Source: Zeugodacus cucurbitae
Lineage: Eukaryota > Arthropoda > Insecta > Diptera > Tephritidae
Assembly (NCBI RefSeq): GCF_028554725.1
Contig: NC_071671.1
Location: 7,244,001 to 7,308,000 of the forward strand
Reading direction: 5' to 3'
Length of the DNA: 64,000 nt
This document shows, in pieces, positions 1-11,800 of this stretch. Made by a program: the position numbers and the translations under genes. The notes under the pieces were generated by a model, which saw nothing but the letters and a program-made list of their open reading frames with translations, ran no database searches and was not told the origin of the DNA. Position 1 is the first letter of the stretch. Every line of letters begins with the position of its first letter.

Positions 1-1
1 C

Positions 2-502
2 TTAGCCACTTCACTTCTAAATAATAAGGAAATAAACTTCTGCAGGCAAACATTAGAACTCAGCCAAACATTGCTGAAGAATAAGGAAGGAGTTGATGAC
101 TTAACAAATGGAATAACGCTACGTTTGGAAGCAGCTGATGATACCAAAAATATAGATAATTTATTGTCAAAATTTTTCGAAGAAATTGATAAGGGAGAGG
201 AAATCAAACTTATTGAACAACAAAAAGCAAAATATGAGATATGGAAAGAACAAGATGCTATAGAAAAGAATAAGCAAATTAATATTATACCACCTAGTCA
301 ACGAAAAGAAAATATTGATCAGATACTAAGCGATTTAACTCAAAAGAGACAAAAGCTTTGGTACTTTGAAAATGAAGAATTAATCGATCTGGAGATATTT
401 AAAAAGAATAAGAGTTATCCCAAGAGATGGTTTGGAAAGAAAAAGAAGCCTAAAGTAGTTGACGACAACTACGTGCCACCAGAAATAACAAGAAAAAGCT
501 AA
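2..502 (+). CDS. 3' terminal exon of an unidentified lysine/glutamate-rich protein (5' partial)
   Basis: The frame is open from base 2 to the TAA at 500-502, so this is the end of a gene that starts outside the window. About 166 residues are visible. They are highly charged and probably helical, with runs such as EEIDKGEEIKLIEQQKAKYE and LTQKRQKLWYFENEELIDLE. The end is basic (KRWFGKKKKPK), followed by DDNYVPPEITRKS. There is no signal peptide, membrane segment or zinc-binding pattern. A possible splice acceptor (cttctgcag, ending at 45) stays in the same frame, so the exon may begin at 46. I do not recognise the family. It lies upstream of the tubulin gene on the same strand with about 1.07 kb between the two coding regions. 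It reads as a real coding exon because of its length and lysine/glutamate-rich, non-repetitive composition in an AT-rich background. Confidence 0.6.
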   Translation, partial: LATSLLNNKEINFCRQTLELSQTLLKNKEGVDDLTNGITLRLEAADDTKNIDNLLSKFFEEIDKGEEIKLIEQQKAKYEIWKEQDAIEKNKQINIIPPSQRKENIDQILSDLTQKRQKLWYFENEELIDLEIFKKNKSYPKRWFGKKKKPKVVDDNYVPPEITRKS

Positions 503-1578
503 TTAATACAACTGTTAATATGTAATTCACTGTGTGAATTAAAAATTATACGAAATATAAAGAAAATTTATTTAAACAAGTTAGAACGTTTTAAAATTTT
601 ATTTAAGACATTTTTAACAATAGGCAATAAACTGTATTCCAGTGGTATAAAAATTGTATAGGCTTACAATGATCTGCTGAGTTCATTTTTCTTTTATTCA
701 GTTATTTGACAGGTGTCAAACGTTTTTCAAATTGGAAGCACTGACAAGTAGAAATATATTAAAAATATACTAATGATATTTGTTAACTAATTACAAATAA
801 TTCTCTTTCAGTATTTAAATATTTTGTTTTATGTTTAACACCATTCAAGAAATATTTTAAAATAAAAAAACTTACATTGCTACTAAAACCTTTAATTACT
901 GCGGAAATCAATAAAAATCGAAGCCCGACAGTGAAATCCTATTTATTAGCGTTACCCAAACTCTTAAATCTAAATAAAGTTCATTAATAATAGTTTTTTT
1001 TTTAATGTTTTTGATTGATAACTAGACACACAAATATATTTATATTCATATATTCAAAATCAAAAAAACCAAATGTTAGGGGGAAATTCACACTTCGCAA
1101 TTTCTCTTGTAATGCATCCATTTTTTATATTACTTTCAACGTAATAAAGCTCCATTGAAAAGTTTAAACTACATTATGATGTTAAATGTTGTTTAATTTA
1201 ATAGTTTTCGTGATTTAAGATATTAATTTGAGTAATAAATTATTATTTAAATGAAATCTAGCAAATCTACAATAATTAAAATACATCCGTGAAGAAGTAG
1301 AAAAAGTGCGCTTTTAATATTACGCACATTTTTTAACGTTCTGCCGCTGATTTAGTATTTTTGAAGTGAAATTTTTGGCAACTCTATGCTTTAGCGTCGG
1401 CCAACGCAAGACGTATTGGGCGTTGTCTACTAGGTAAAAAGGGCGGTTGAAGCGCTAGCTGTTTTTAGAAAGTAACCATAGCTTGCAGTAATCAGTTGTT
1501 CAATCAACAGCGTTGGGAATTTGCGAAAGTTATATTTGTATTTAAGTTGAAAGTGTATTAAAAAATTTATTAAACAAA
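503..1578 (+). promoter_or_regulatory. intergenic region with 3' end of the first gene and the tubulin promoter/5' UTR
   Basis: AT-rich spacer without convincing coding potential. An AATAAA near 975 could end the upstream transcript. From about 1370 the base composition becomes less AT-rich, with CGTCGG, GGGCGTTG and GAAGCGCTAGC words, and this runs to the tubulin ATG at 1579. I infer that this last 200 bp holds the core promoter and 5' UTR. The sequence around 1488-1500 (TAATCAGTTGTTC) resembles an initiator, but no clear TATA box is placed upstream of it. Confidence 0.4.
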
Positions 1579-4488
1579 ATGAGAGAAATCGTTCACATTC
1601 AAGCTGGTCAGTGCGGTAACCAGATTGGAGCTAAGGTAAGCTATTAAATAAGTGTAAATAAACAATTTTGAAAAAGAATTTAAGTTAAATAATTGCAATA
1701 AATTTGCACAAATTCAATCGATTTACACGTAGAAGTGCACTAGTTTTAAGTATATGTAAATACTATATAAGTAGAGAAATCAATATTTTCCGGGTCACAC
1801 ACAATTAAGTGATATTTTTGGTGTAGATACAACATTGCATACGATATGCAAAAGGATTTTAAAGAGTTTTTAATACAAATCTTATGAAAAATTAACCAGG
1901 TGTTCATTTTGAGCAAATGTACAGTTTTGCATAGGAAATTTTGCTGAATACGAATGCCGCATTGTATCTACCAATAGCGGCCGCTTGTGTTATGTGCATA
2001 CATATACATATATGTATATCCGGCGTTTTGCAAAACAAGCACATTTCGCAATATAAGGTTTGAAATGAAAGTTTCACAGCTTGAATTCCTTTAGATACTA
2101 TTTGAAATTGTAATTGTAATGAAATTGTAGCGATATTCACATAATACTTGAATCTAGTTCTTATTTTCACCGAATGAGTTCGTGGTCATTAAAATGACGT
2201 CGACATTTTGTGCAGGTTTTGTATATACATAAGTAGTTAGAGAGGTTAGAACGAAGAGTTCGCGTTAGCTTTTATACATATATATGTATATATATACAAG
2301 TATAAATGTGTATGTACAATTTTCGCCGGTATGAATCACAGAAAATTTTGTATCTACTGTGTAGAGAGAAAAACTAGTTGGAGAAATTGGTTTTCTTCGA
2401 TGTAAATACTTTTGTATTTATGTTAGCATTTTAAGAGATAATTTATGAAAGTTGATTGTTTATTTTCCTTGCGCGATATGACAGAAGTAACAGCTGTCGC
2501 TTAACAAACAATAAAAGGCGAGTCGATTTGATTAATTAGAACACCCACATACTTTTTTATAGTGGAAACTATATAACCTCCCACACCTTGAAATTTATCT
2601 TTAAAATGACGTAAGCTTGAAAATAGTTTTAGTTTTCATACTTTAAGTTAGGATTTGGTGACGTAAGTGTTTTGCCGCATTCAATTTATACCTTATATGA
2701 AGCTAAGCTATATACTCGTACGTTTGTTTGTATGTATATAGGTGGGCACATATGTACGAGTACGAGTTTGTGCATAAATGTGACCAACAGTAGACTGAAG
2801 ATTTTTGCCCACGTATCGCCTTGGCTTTTATGATTCGCGATGACTTCATCACTTAAAAAATGCTAAACATGGTTGTGGGTAAACAAGTTCTACAGCTACT
2901 ATATGTATAAAAGTAAGCGATAAATGGTAATAGTGAAATAATTTGAGTAATATTAACGTGTATATACCAAACGTACATGCATACATTTATACAAATCAAT
3001 ACTCTCTTATACATGCAAACGTAGCAAGTATATACATATATACATATACATATGTATGTCAAATTTAGATTGAGAGAGTAGTCTACTCATTTGAATTGAG
3101 TTCGAAGCTATGCTTAAGATACAATTTTGAAAGTTGTTTAATATTATGCTGAAGATAATATATTAATCAAATATTTTTTCTATTTTTTAATTTAATTGTA
3201 GTTCTGGGAAATCATCTCGGACGAACATGGAATTGATGCGACTGGTGCCTATCATGGTGATAGTGATTTGCAATTAGAGCGCATCAACGTATATTACAAT
3301 GAGGCGTCGGGTGGCAAATATGTGCCACGCGCTGTCCTTGTCGATTTGGAACCTGGCACCATGGATTCAGTGCGTTCAGGACCTTTCGGACAAATTTTCC
3401 GTCCAGATAACTTTGTCTTCGGACAATCTGGTGCCGGTAACAATTGGGCGAAGGGCCATTACACAGAAGGTGCTGAATTGGTCGACTCTGTGCTCGATGT
3501 TGTCCGCAAAGAGGCTGAATCCTGCGATTGCCTTCAAGGATTCCAACTGACACATTCCTTGGGTGGTGGCACCGGTTCCGGTATGGGAACCCTACTCATC
3601 TCGAAAATCCGTGAAGAATACCCCGACAGAATAATGAACACATACTCAGTTGTACCCTCACCTAAAGTATCAGACACAGTTGTGGAACCTTACAACGCGA
3701 CCCTCTCTGTGCATCAACTGGTAGAAAATACAGATGAAACCTATTGTATTGATAACGAAGCTTTGTATGACATTTGCTTCCGCACACTTAAATTGACCAC
3801 CCCAACATATGGCGATTTGAACCATTTGGTCTCATTGACAATGTCCGGTGTAACTACCTGCCTTCGATTCCCCGGTCAACTGAACGCTGATTTGCGCAAA
3901 CTAGCAGTGAATATGGTTCCTTTCCCCCGTTTGCACTTCTTCATGCCTGGCTTTGCACCATTGACATCACGAGGATCTCAACAATACCGTGCTCTCACCG
4001 TGCCAGAACTTACACAACAGATGTTCGATGCCAAGAACATGATGGCTGCCTGCGATCCACGACACGGACGTTATCTTACCGTTGCTGCTATCTTCCGTGG
4101 TCGCATGTCAATGAAGGAAGTTGACGAACAGATGCTGAATATCCAAAACAAGAACAGCTCATACTTCGTCGAATGGATCCCTAATAATGTTAAGACTGCC
4201 GTTTGCGATATTCCACCAAGAGGTTTGAAAATGTCGGCTACATTCATTGGTAACTCGACAGCTATTCAGGAATTGTTCAAGCGTATCTCGGAGCAGTTCA
4301 CTGCTATGTTCCGTAGAAAGGCTTTCTTGCATTGGTACACTGGCGAAGGCATGGACGAGATGGAATTCACTGAGGCTGAAAGCAACATGAACGATTTGGT
4401 CTCCGAATACCAACAGTATCAAGAAGCAACCGCTGACGAAGATGCCGAATTCGAAGAAGAGCAAGAAGCTGAAGTCGATGAAAATTAA
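1579..4488 (+). CDS. betaTub56D: beta-tubulin (beta-1, betaTub56D type), two exons
   Basis: Beta subunit of the alpha/beta tubulin dimer, which binds and hydrolyses GTP and builds microtubules. Exon 1 is 1579-1635 and encodes 19 residues, MREIVHIQAGQCGNQIGAK. It includes the MREI start that in animals mediates autoregulation of tubulin mRNA. Exon 2 is 3202-4488 and begins FWEIISDEHGID. The junction is phase 0 with gtaag at 1636 and ttgtag ending at 3201. The product is 447 aa, the length I recall for Drosophila beta-1 tubulin. The tubulin signature GGGTGSGMGT lies near residue 140, and the acidic tail ends EEEQEAEVDEN, typical of betaTub56D rather than the testis beta-2 or the beta-3 form. 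The coding sequence is richer in G+C than its surroundings, as in highly expressed fly genes. The ATG start is certain from the universal MREI. A polyadenylation signal AATAAA lies at 4558-4563. Confidence 0.97.
1636..3201 (+). other. betaTub56D: intron 1 of beta-tubulin (1566 bp)
   Basis: GT-AG intron after codon 19. An intron at this position with regulatory content is known for Drosophila beta-tubulin genes. Here it is large and mostly AT-rich, with TATGTATA microsatellite tracts near 2280 and 3030. It contains no plausible coding exon; open frames on the reverse strand are low-complexity translations. It is the best place to look for tissue enhancers, but I cannot define individual sites. 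Confidence 0.8.
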
Positions 4489-4557
4489 ATTTTCACAAAA
4501 TGAATGCTCAAACATTCGATGGTAACGGCGAAATCGAATTGTATTTTTATTTAATTG

Positions 4558-4563
4558 AATAAA
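4558..4563 (+). terminator. betaTub56D: polyadenylation signal of beta-tubulin
   Basis: AATAAA 70 nt after the stop codon, the first canonical hexamer in the 3' UTR. A second AATAAA follows near 4620. Confidence 0.6.
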
Positions 4564-5892
4564 GTCAGTTGGCTTCAAAAGTTCGAAAATTGCAAAACAT
4601 TTTGTTTTACTTGTAGGAAAAATAAATATTTTGAAACTAGAAATTTAGTTAGTATGTAGTGCAGGAAATCATAAGGGAAATAAAAAAGGTGAAAGGAATT
4701 CAAGAATTCAAAAGAGAATAAAAGAAGTTGAAAGTATTATAGAATTTGGACCATTTGGTAGTTATAATCCATTACATTGTTGCAGCTGCAAAAGGCAATG
4801 CGCGCACACATACATACGTATCTCTGAAGTAAGATTATTTTACGTCAGGTGTGTATATATGCATGTCTTAACCTATCCCAATTCAGGGATTGCAGCTGTT
4901 CGAAAGGAATACATATGTATCTAGTTTTTTGTATTTTATGTGACCTCAGCAGGGCACGGCATCTGCTAGACAAATACATAACATAATTGATTATAGGTTT
5001 ACACACATATTATATATACAATTATTTTTGTATGTCATATATGTATAAAGTTGTATATATACTGCATATATTTATATACAACTTCATATGTACATGTACT
5101 TATGTGTTTATTTAATTTTCATAGTTATTGTAAATAAGACATACATAAAGACATATGTATTTTCGTTTTGGTTTCGTAGTAAACAACAAATATTTTTTCT
5201 TGAAACTCATAAATTGCCACGCAACAGTAAATACGCCTGAAAGTATGCATATATATACGTATTTCAATTTAAATGGGCGTTCTCCATATAATTTTTTTTT
5301 GTTTTTTTTTTTTATTTTATTTTATTACATGTGACTCATATCTTCAAATATACTTTCAGGCACTAAACCTAATCCAAAATTTACTTGCAGAATGAAAATG
5401 TTAAATGTGTGTGTGTATTTCCTTGAACAACAACTAATTTCTTAACTCTCTAATGCATTCCACCCTTATATAAATTCTGGCTTGGGTGCGCCACAATAAA
5501 GGACTGTAGACGGAGTAATGACTCATTTTGTCACTTGTTTATGTAGTTACTATGGGAATTTTTACCACCTATTATTCAGGTACACTATTCATGTCGGTCA
5601 TACATATGTATATGTATATATAGAGAAATTAACACATATATGTACATATTACGGGTATGGCAAAGAACATTTCCGTAATTATTAGCCATGACTTGCAACA
5701 TGCTGCAGGCCATTTGTGTTTAATTGAAAGATGGCAACATGTCTCATGTGTCTGCAACATTGTTGCAGAGTATACACCCTACCGTTGGTTACTTCAAAGT
5801 CTTTAATCGTTATTTACTTTAAAATGAAATTATTTTCAAATCACACACATTGACACAATGACAATTAAAAAATTTGTATTCATTCATTTTAT
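4564..5892. other. intergenic spacer, AT-rich, no gene seen
   Basis: Convergent spacer between the tubulin 3' end and the DHX35 3' end. It contains many TATATGTA/TACATATG microsatellite words, a poly-T tract near 5291-5320 and no open frame with protein-like composition. I see no RNA gene in it. Confidence 0.6.
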
Positions 5893-8800
5893 TTATACGT
5901 TATTTTCTACAGATGATTTGCAATAGTAGTGTGATGATAGTTCAGCTAACCATTCTTCCTTAATTACCGTTATGTTGCTCATAAACAGTTTTGTTGTATG
6001 CACTAATTCCGTAAAAAGTATATATTGCGGCTGCGGTAGTGTGTATAATGAAGAGAGTGGATGTATGTATAGATCAAGACCACCTTGAATTCTTTTGTAA
6101 ACACCGGTATAATGTAGATATGCTGCATTGAGAAAGAATGCCGATGTTATGCATTTGCAAATGGTCTCCACATTTCCATTGCATGATTTTAGCGGTAAAT
6201 TTAAATGTTTTTTAGCGAGCTTGACGAGCTGTTCGCGCAATTCATACGCACAATTGAGATTGCGATAATTCAAGTAGTATGTGCGGCAAAATTGTTTGCT
6301 CTGATCATTCTCAACAAATGCCGTAAACACATTTAGCATTGTAATCAAATCACCTTCGGCCACTTCGAAGTTACGTTTAGCAATGCGTGCTTTAATCTGA
6401 CCCTGTCCGGTAGCTGGATGTGCGAAAACCGTTTCCACTTGTAGCATAGCGATTATAGTTAAAATCTCTTCGGAACAATTCATAGTACCAGACATGTACA
6501 GCATGCGACTGAGCATCGGTGGTAAAGGCATTTCGGCCATGAAATAACCCAGCGGTTTTGTGAGATTGCCATCACTATCAATGGCACCTGCAAAGAAGCA
6601 AATGTAAACACATACATATACACTCTATCTCTACAAACTTTATAAGAATATATAATTCTGCAGTATATCATGTGTTGCATTATTTAATATTTAATTTATT
6701 ATAATATATTAAAACACGCGACTTATATGCAATTTAAATATTCACAAAATGAGAATGTTACTGAAACTCTTGTCAAAAAGTAGCGGCACTTTTTTCGCTT
6801 CATATTTTCCTCTTTTCATTCGGCACTGCTTTACCGGCTATTTATACACTCACCTCGCAAAGGAAATGCTGATGCAACAAAACGGAAAGCAGTTTAAACA
6901 TATGAATTTGTGAGAATGCAGATTTTTGAAGAAAGAAATGAAAAGAATGTATAATTACATTCACTTTTGTTATATGTATGTATTGGTGTCCCGTTAGGCG
7001 CGTGTCATAACGGCTTGCGGTACATATTGTCAGTGAGTAGATGCAATTAAAGCGCAATGTGCACATTTCTGCAAGTGTTTGCTAATAAATTAATTATTAA
7101 CGTGATAATAAATTTATATAAGTGTTTTTAATGTTAATAAATCTCACCACTGATAACAATTTTAATAAAGATTGTGATGATTTAATAAAAATAAATTGAG
7201 TGCGGAAATTGAATGTCTCATATTAAGTCCCTGGCATCGGTGAAGTATTTTCGTGTGCGCGCTTACATTTTAATATTATAAAATTAGATGGCGAGTGAAA
7301 TTTTATTAAAATGTGAGAAAAAGTGAAAAAATATAATTTTCATATTAATCACAATTATTAATAAATACTAAATGAGTTAAGTGAATGCAAATCCGAGTGT
7401 TTCTTAGTGTTTCCAAGTCGGATCAGCGCAGTGAAGTTAGTCTAATACCAACACCAGACTAACCAGTATAGCAATGCCATTCAAGATGACTTTAAGCACA
7501 ACAAAATATGCGCACGCAAGCTATTATTATGTCGGTAAGTGTTATTATTTAGAGCTAAATATTCGATCGCACTGCAATTTAACAATTAGAAATTAAACTT
7601 GAGCTACTCTTTCATTGTACTTACCCAAAGCATGTAGTGTTTCCAAAGCAGCCAATACATTTTTGGCAGGCGGTGGGGAGGGAAAGTTGAATTTTAAAAT
7701 ATTACTAACGCCAAGTGCTTTCAAATTTAATATCATTGCACTCAATTCACAACGTCTTATTTCTGGTGGAAATCGATCGGGTAACTTTTCGAAATCTTCC
7801 TCCGTATAAAGACGATACACCTTACCGGGTCGTGTGCGTCCAGCACGTCCAGCTCGCTGCAAAGCAGTAGCTTTGCTAATGGGCACAACGACCAACTGAT
7901 CAGTCGCACTATCTGAATCGAACCATTTTAATTTAATAAATCCACAGTCAACAACTGAAAATTAATTTTGTTTAATTTATAAATAATATATTCATGTAAA
8001 TGATGTATAAATGTTTAATTTTACCATATACAACACCCGGTATAGTGATCGACGTCTCAGCGATGTTTGTTGCAAATATAACTTTACGTACACCTTTCTC
8101 CGGTGCAAAAAACACTTTCAATTGTTCTTTATGCGTTAAAGAACCATACATTGGCACAGGTTGCAATGTGTTATCGTCTTTTGAATGCATATAGTCCTTT
8201 GTTAAACTCACTGCTTGTAGCACTTCTTCTTGCCCTGTGAGAAAAACTAATATATCACCCTGCGCTTCCTTTTTGTGAATTTTCCATACAGTTTCAACGG
8301 CTTCATTTACATAATCTGCACATGGATTGCTTATATAAAATATGCTAATCGGATGTGTACGACCTTCAACAGATAAAATTATACTCGAATTACTTTTGTA
8401 GAAATCGGCGAAAGTATCTGCATCAATGGTCGCTGACGATATGACCAATTTCAGCGTTGAACGCTTGTTGACCACTTTCTTTAGCAATCCAATAATGATG
8501 TCTGTTATCAAATTCCGTTCGTGTGCTTCATCAATCACAACAACACTGTAACGCATTAGTAAGGGATCTGTTAGTAGTTCGCGCAATAGAATGCCTTCTG
8601 TCATATACTATGAAAGTAAATATAAAAGAAATCGTTAGTTGTGTCTTATTTTTTTATACAATGTGTTGCGCTTCTCACCTTTATAGCTGTAGCTTCGGAT
8701 GTTTTCTCCAAAAATTTTACCACAAAACCGACAGTACTGCCGATAACTTCACCACGTTCAAGCGCTACACGATTTGCTAAAGTTATAGCGGAAATGCGAC

Positions 8801-11800
8801 GTGGTTGTGTTAAACCGATTTCGCCTTTGGTATGCCAGCCCAGTTCGTAGAGATACTTGAAAAAGGAATGGTTGTTATTTTATAAAAAAAATTTAGGGGA
8901 ATACAATGAAGGATAAATATAGTGGCTGTGAATTAGCTTTTTAGTTCTTTCGTTTTCCTACATATGCACCTATTTGCTTGATTTAACTAGCTCTTCGCAA
9001 CTAACTCGAAAATTAAAAAATTTGCTCTCAGATATATTTTTGGCTGCTTTATTATATTCAAATTGAAGATTCACGTTTTGTAGGGGCAAATACATATTTG
9101 TAGCTCTTTATTTTTTCGATTTGCTCTTAAAAATTTTGTTTGCACCCACCTATTATACATATGTACCACACGCGGAAAGTAAAATGCTTGTTTACACAAA
9201 TATATAGCTTATTTAGCGTTTTATTAAAAATCAACACAATTTGTTCTTTATTTTAGTATACATATTTTGCAAGTATTTTATATATATATATATAGTGTTA
9301 AATTTTACATAAAATATCTTCGATTCAATAACAATTCACATTTTGTACAAACACGACATTTAGAAAAAGAAAATGGATCAAAACGATGTATTATTACCAG
9401 ATATAGTGTTAAAAATGAAATTATGAGCCTCTAAAACATGCATTTCACTGATACAAATTACAATTAACAGCACAACATAACCGACATATTGTATAGCCTT
9501 TAAGAAGTCCCACAATTTATCGCAAAATATACTTAGTAAAACTAGATGCAGCAAGGAATGCACATTAACAATACGCCACATCCAAGCAACACATAAGAAC
9601 CACGCCGATTTAAAGGTGATATTCTGTCGTATGAATTGTGTTGGCGTCACATCGTTACGCTCCAACATGTCTTGGTATACAGCGATGTAGCGATTCCAAG
9701 CAGTTGAGCTAACCAGTAGTTGTCCGGTGAAGCTTACAACTTTTTTCACCACTTTCGGTGTCATTGATTTTGTTTTTGTTCGCGTAACGGGTTCAGGTAG
9801 TTTTGATTCATTCATTGGTAGTTGCGAATAACCACGACGTGGTGGATTGTTTTTGAGATAAAAGAAAATACCCAAAAGTAAGGCAATACAACCCAGCCCA
9901 TCACAGAGGCCATCGATATAATAACCGGATGTACCAACTTCAGAACGTTCGCCGTGTATATTCTTTTTAGTGCGCGCCACATGACCATCCAGATCGTCTA
10001 AGAAGGTGCGCAGCTGAAAGAGTACCACACCCAAACGGCGATAACCCAAATTATCGGATGAAACCATCTTGCCCGCAATGCATGCGACTCCGACGTGGAA
10101 GAACGATATCATATTTGCTGTGATGAAAGAACTCCGTGAAATGCCAACGACATTGTCAAATATTGTAGCAAGCGGTGCAAATAGATAATGATTCGTATGG
10201 TCGAGGAGTACAGCTTTCACCGTTACGTGACACAAGGGATTCACATCGCACGATAACCAATGATGCCGTTCATAATAACTGACCGATTTGATCACTGTAT
10301 AGTCTGTAGTTCCTTCACCGCCTAATGCATTATTCGCTAATAATGTTGTTGTATTAATGTTGTAATCTCGTTCGATTGCATATCTTTGTATACGTAAATA
10401 TAATTGAATGTCCATAAATATATAAAATGCCAATAATACGAAGAGAAGGCATAGTAGTATTTTACTAACTTGTGAGCTTGGACCCACCATTTTTTAATAA
10501 AATATTTATGTTTTGTTTTTTTTTTGGTGGTGTGACTGAGAACTTTGTTTTATGCGTAAAAGTTTATAAAATGTGTTCCTTTTATTTTCGTTTCTTTTAA
10601 GGAAATTTAAATTCTATTGAATTGCTCCAATTAGCACGCCAAATAAACGTTCATGTCACAATAGTTGTGTGTACGAGCAAATATGGTTGAAATATGAATC
10701 TGCAAAGTAATAACACTTTACGTAAAAACAAGTTATAAGGAATTAAAAAAAAAAAAAAAACTGCAAGCAAATAAACCATATTACATTTTAACGCATATCG
10801 GAAATCCCAAGTTTAGTGTTTATATTAGTTTTATAAGAGCATACCGACTTTTCATAGAAAGAAACGTATTTCTATGCGATAACTGTGGTAACGGATCTTT
10901 GCACAACAGAGAATTTTTACCTAAACCCAAAGTATAGTCACTAGGGCCATAAGATAGGTGCAACTTATAGCATTTCTAGATTACCCTGCATCATGTATAC
11001 ATTTTCAACAATTTTTTTTAGTCGCCATGTGTGTTAAAATACGAGTTATTTTAGAGTTTATATGTTAATATGACAATTAATAATATTCTGACATAAAATT
11101 TGAAATGGTTCCAAGATTAAGATAACCATTTTTTATAATATCATTACATATTTAAAAGCTACAAACTCACTATAAAAAAATTTCAAAAAAAATTCTAATA
11201 CCTGTGGAAGTTGTGTACTTTTTCCGCTACCGGTTTCGCCAACTAATATTAAAACCTGATTATTTTCCAAACAATATAAAATATCTCTGCGGTATTTATA
11301 AATTGGCAGCCGCTTTCGTTGTTCAATTATTGGTAAATTATGATTTGCATTGAATACAAAACAAGATTCCGTTTCATTAGTAGTAACATAATCGTCCCTT
11401 TTTGACCCTACTTCATCGACATCTGGAAAAAATTAGAAAGCATTTTGTTGGTAAAGTTCAAACAGACAGTTTACACTGTCTCTTACTAAAAAAAGTTCAT
11501 TTATGTTGTTTCGTATTAATTCTTTATATTTTTAAATATTTATATCTCTACTATAATACATTTTTTAAATCTTGAAACATGTGCTAAATGATTTTTAATT
11601 AACAAGACTAAATGGGATTTTTTTTATAATCTTTGTGGCGATCTTTAATCATCATATGTTGTCAAATGATAACATGATACGAATTTGTTTCCTACGTTTT
11701 TTACCTTTAATCTCAATTAACATCAATTAGCGTTCTTTAACGTATGTATATGTATGCGTCAACTGTACGTATCAGTTCAATATTTATCTAAAACTGAGCT

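Noticed and set aside
3284..4578. Reverse and alternate frames over the tubulin exon
   Set aside because: Shadows of a highly conserved coding exon with biased codons.
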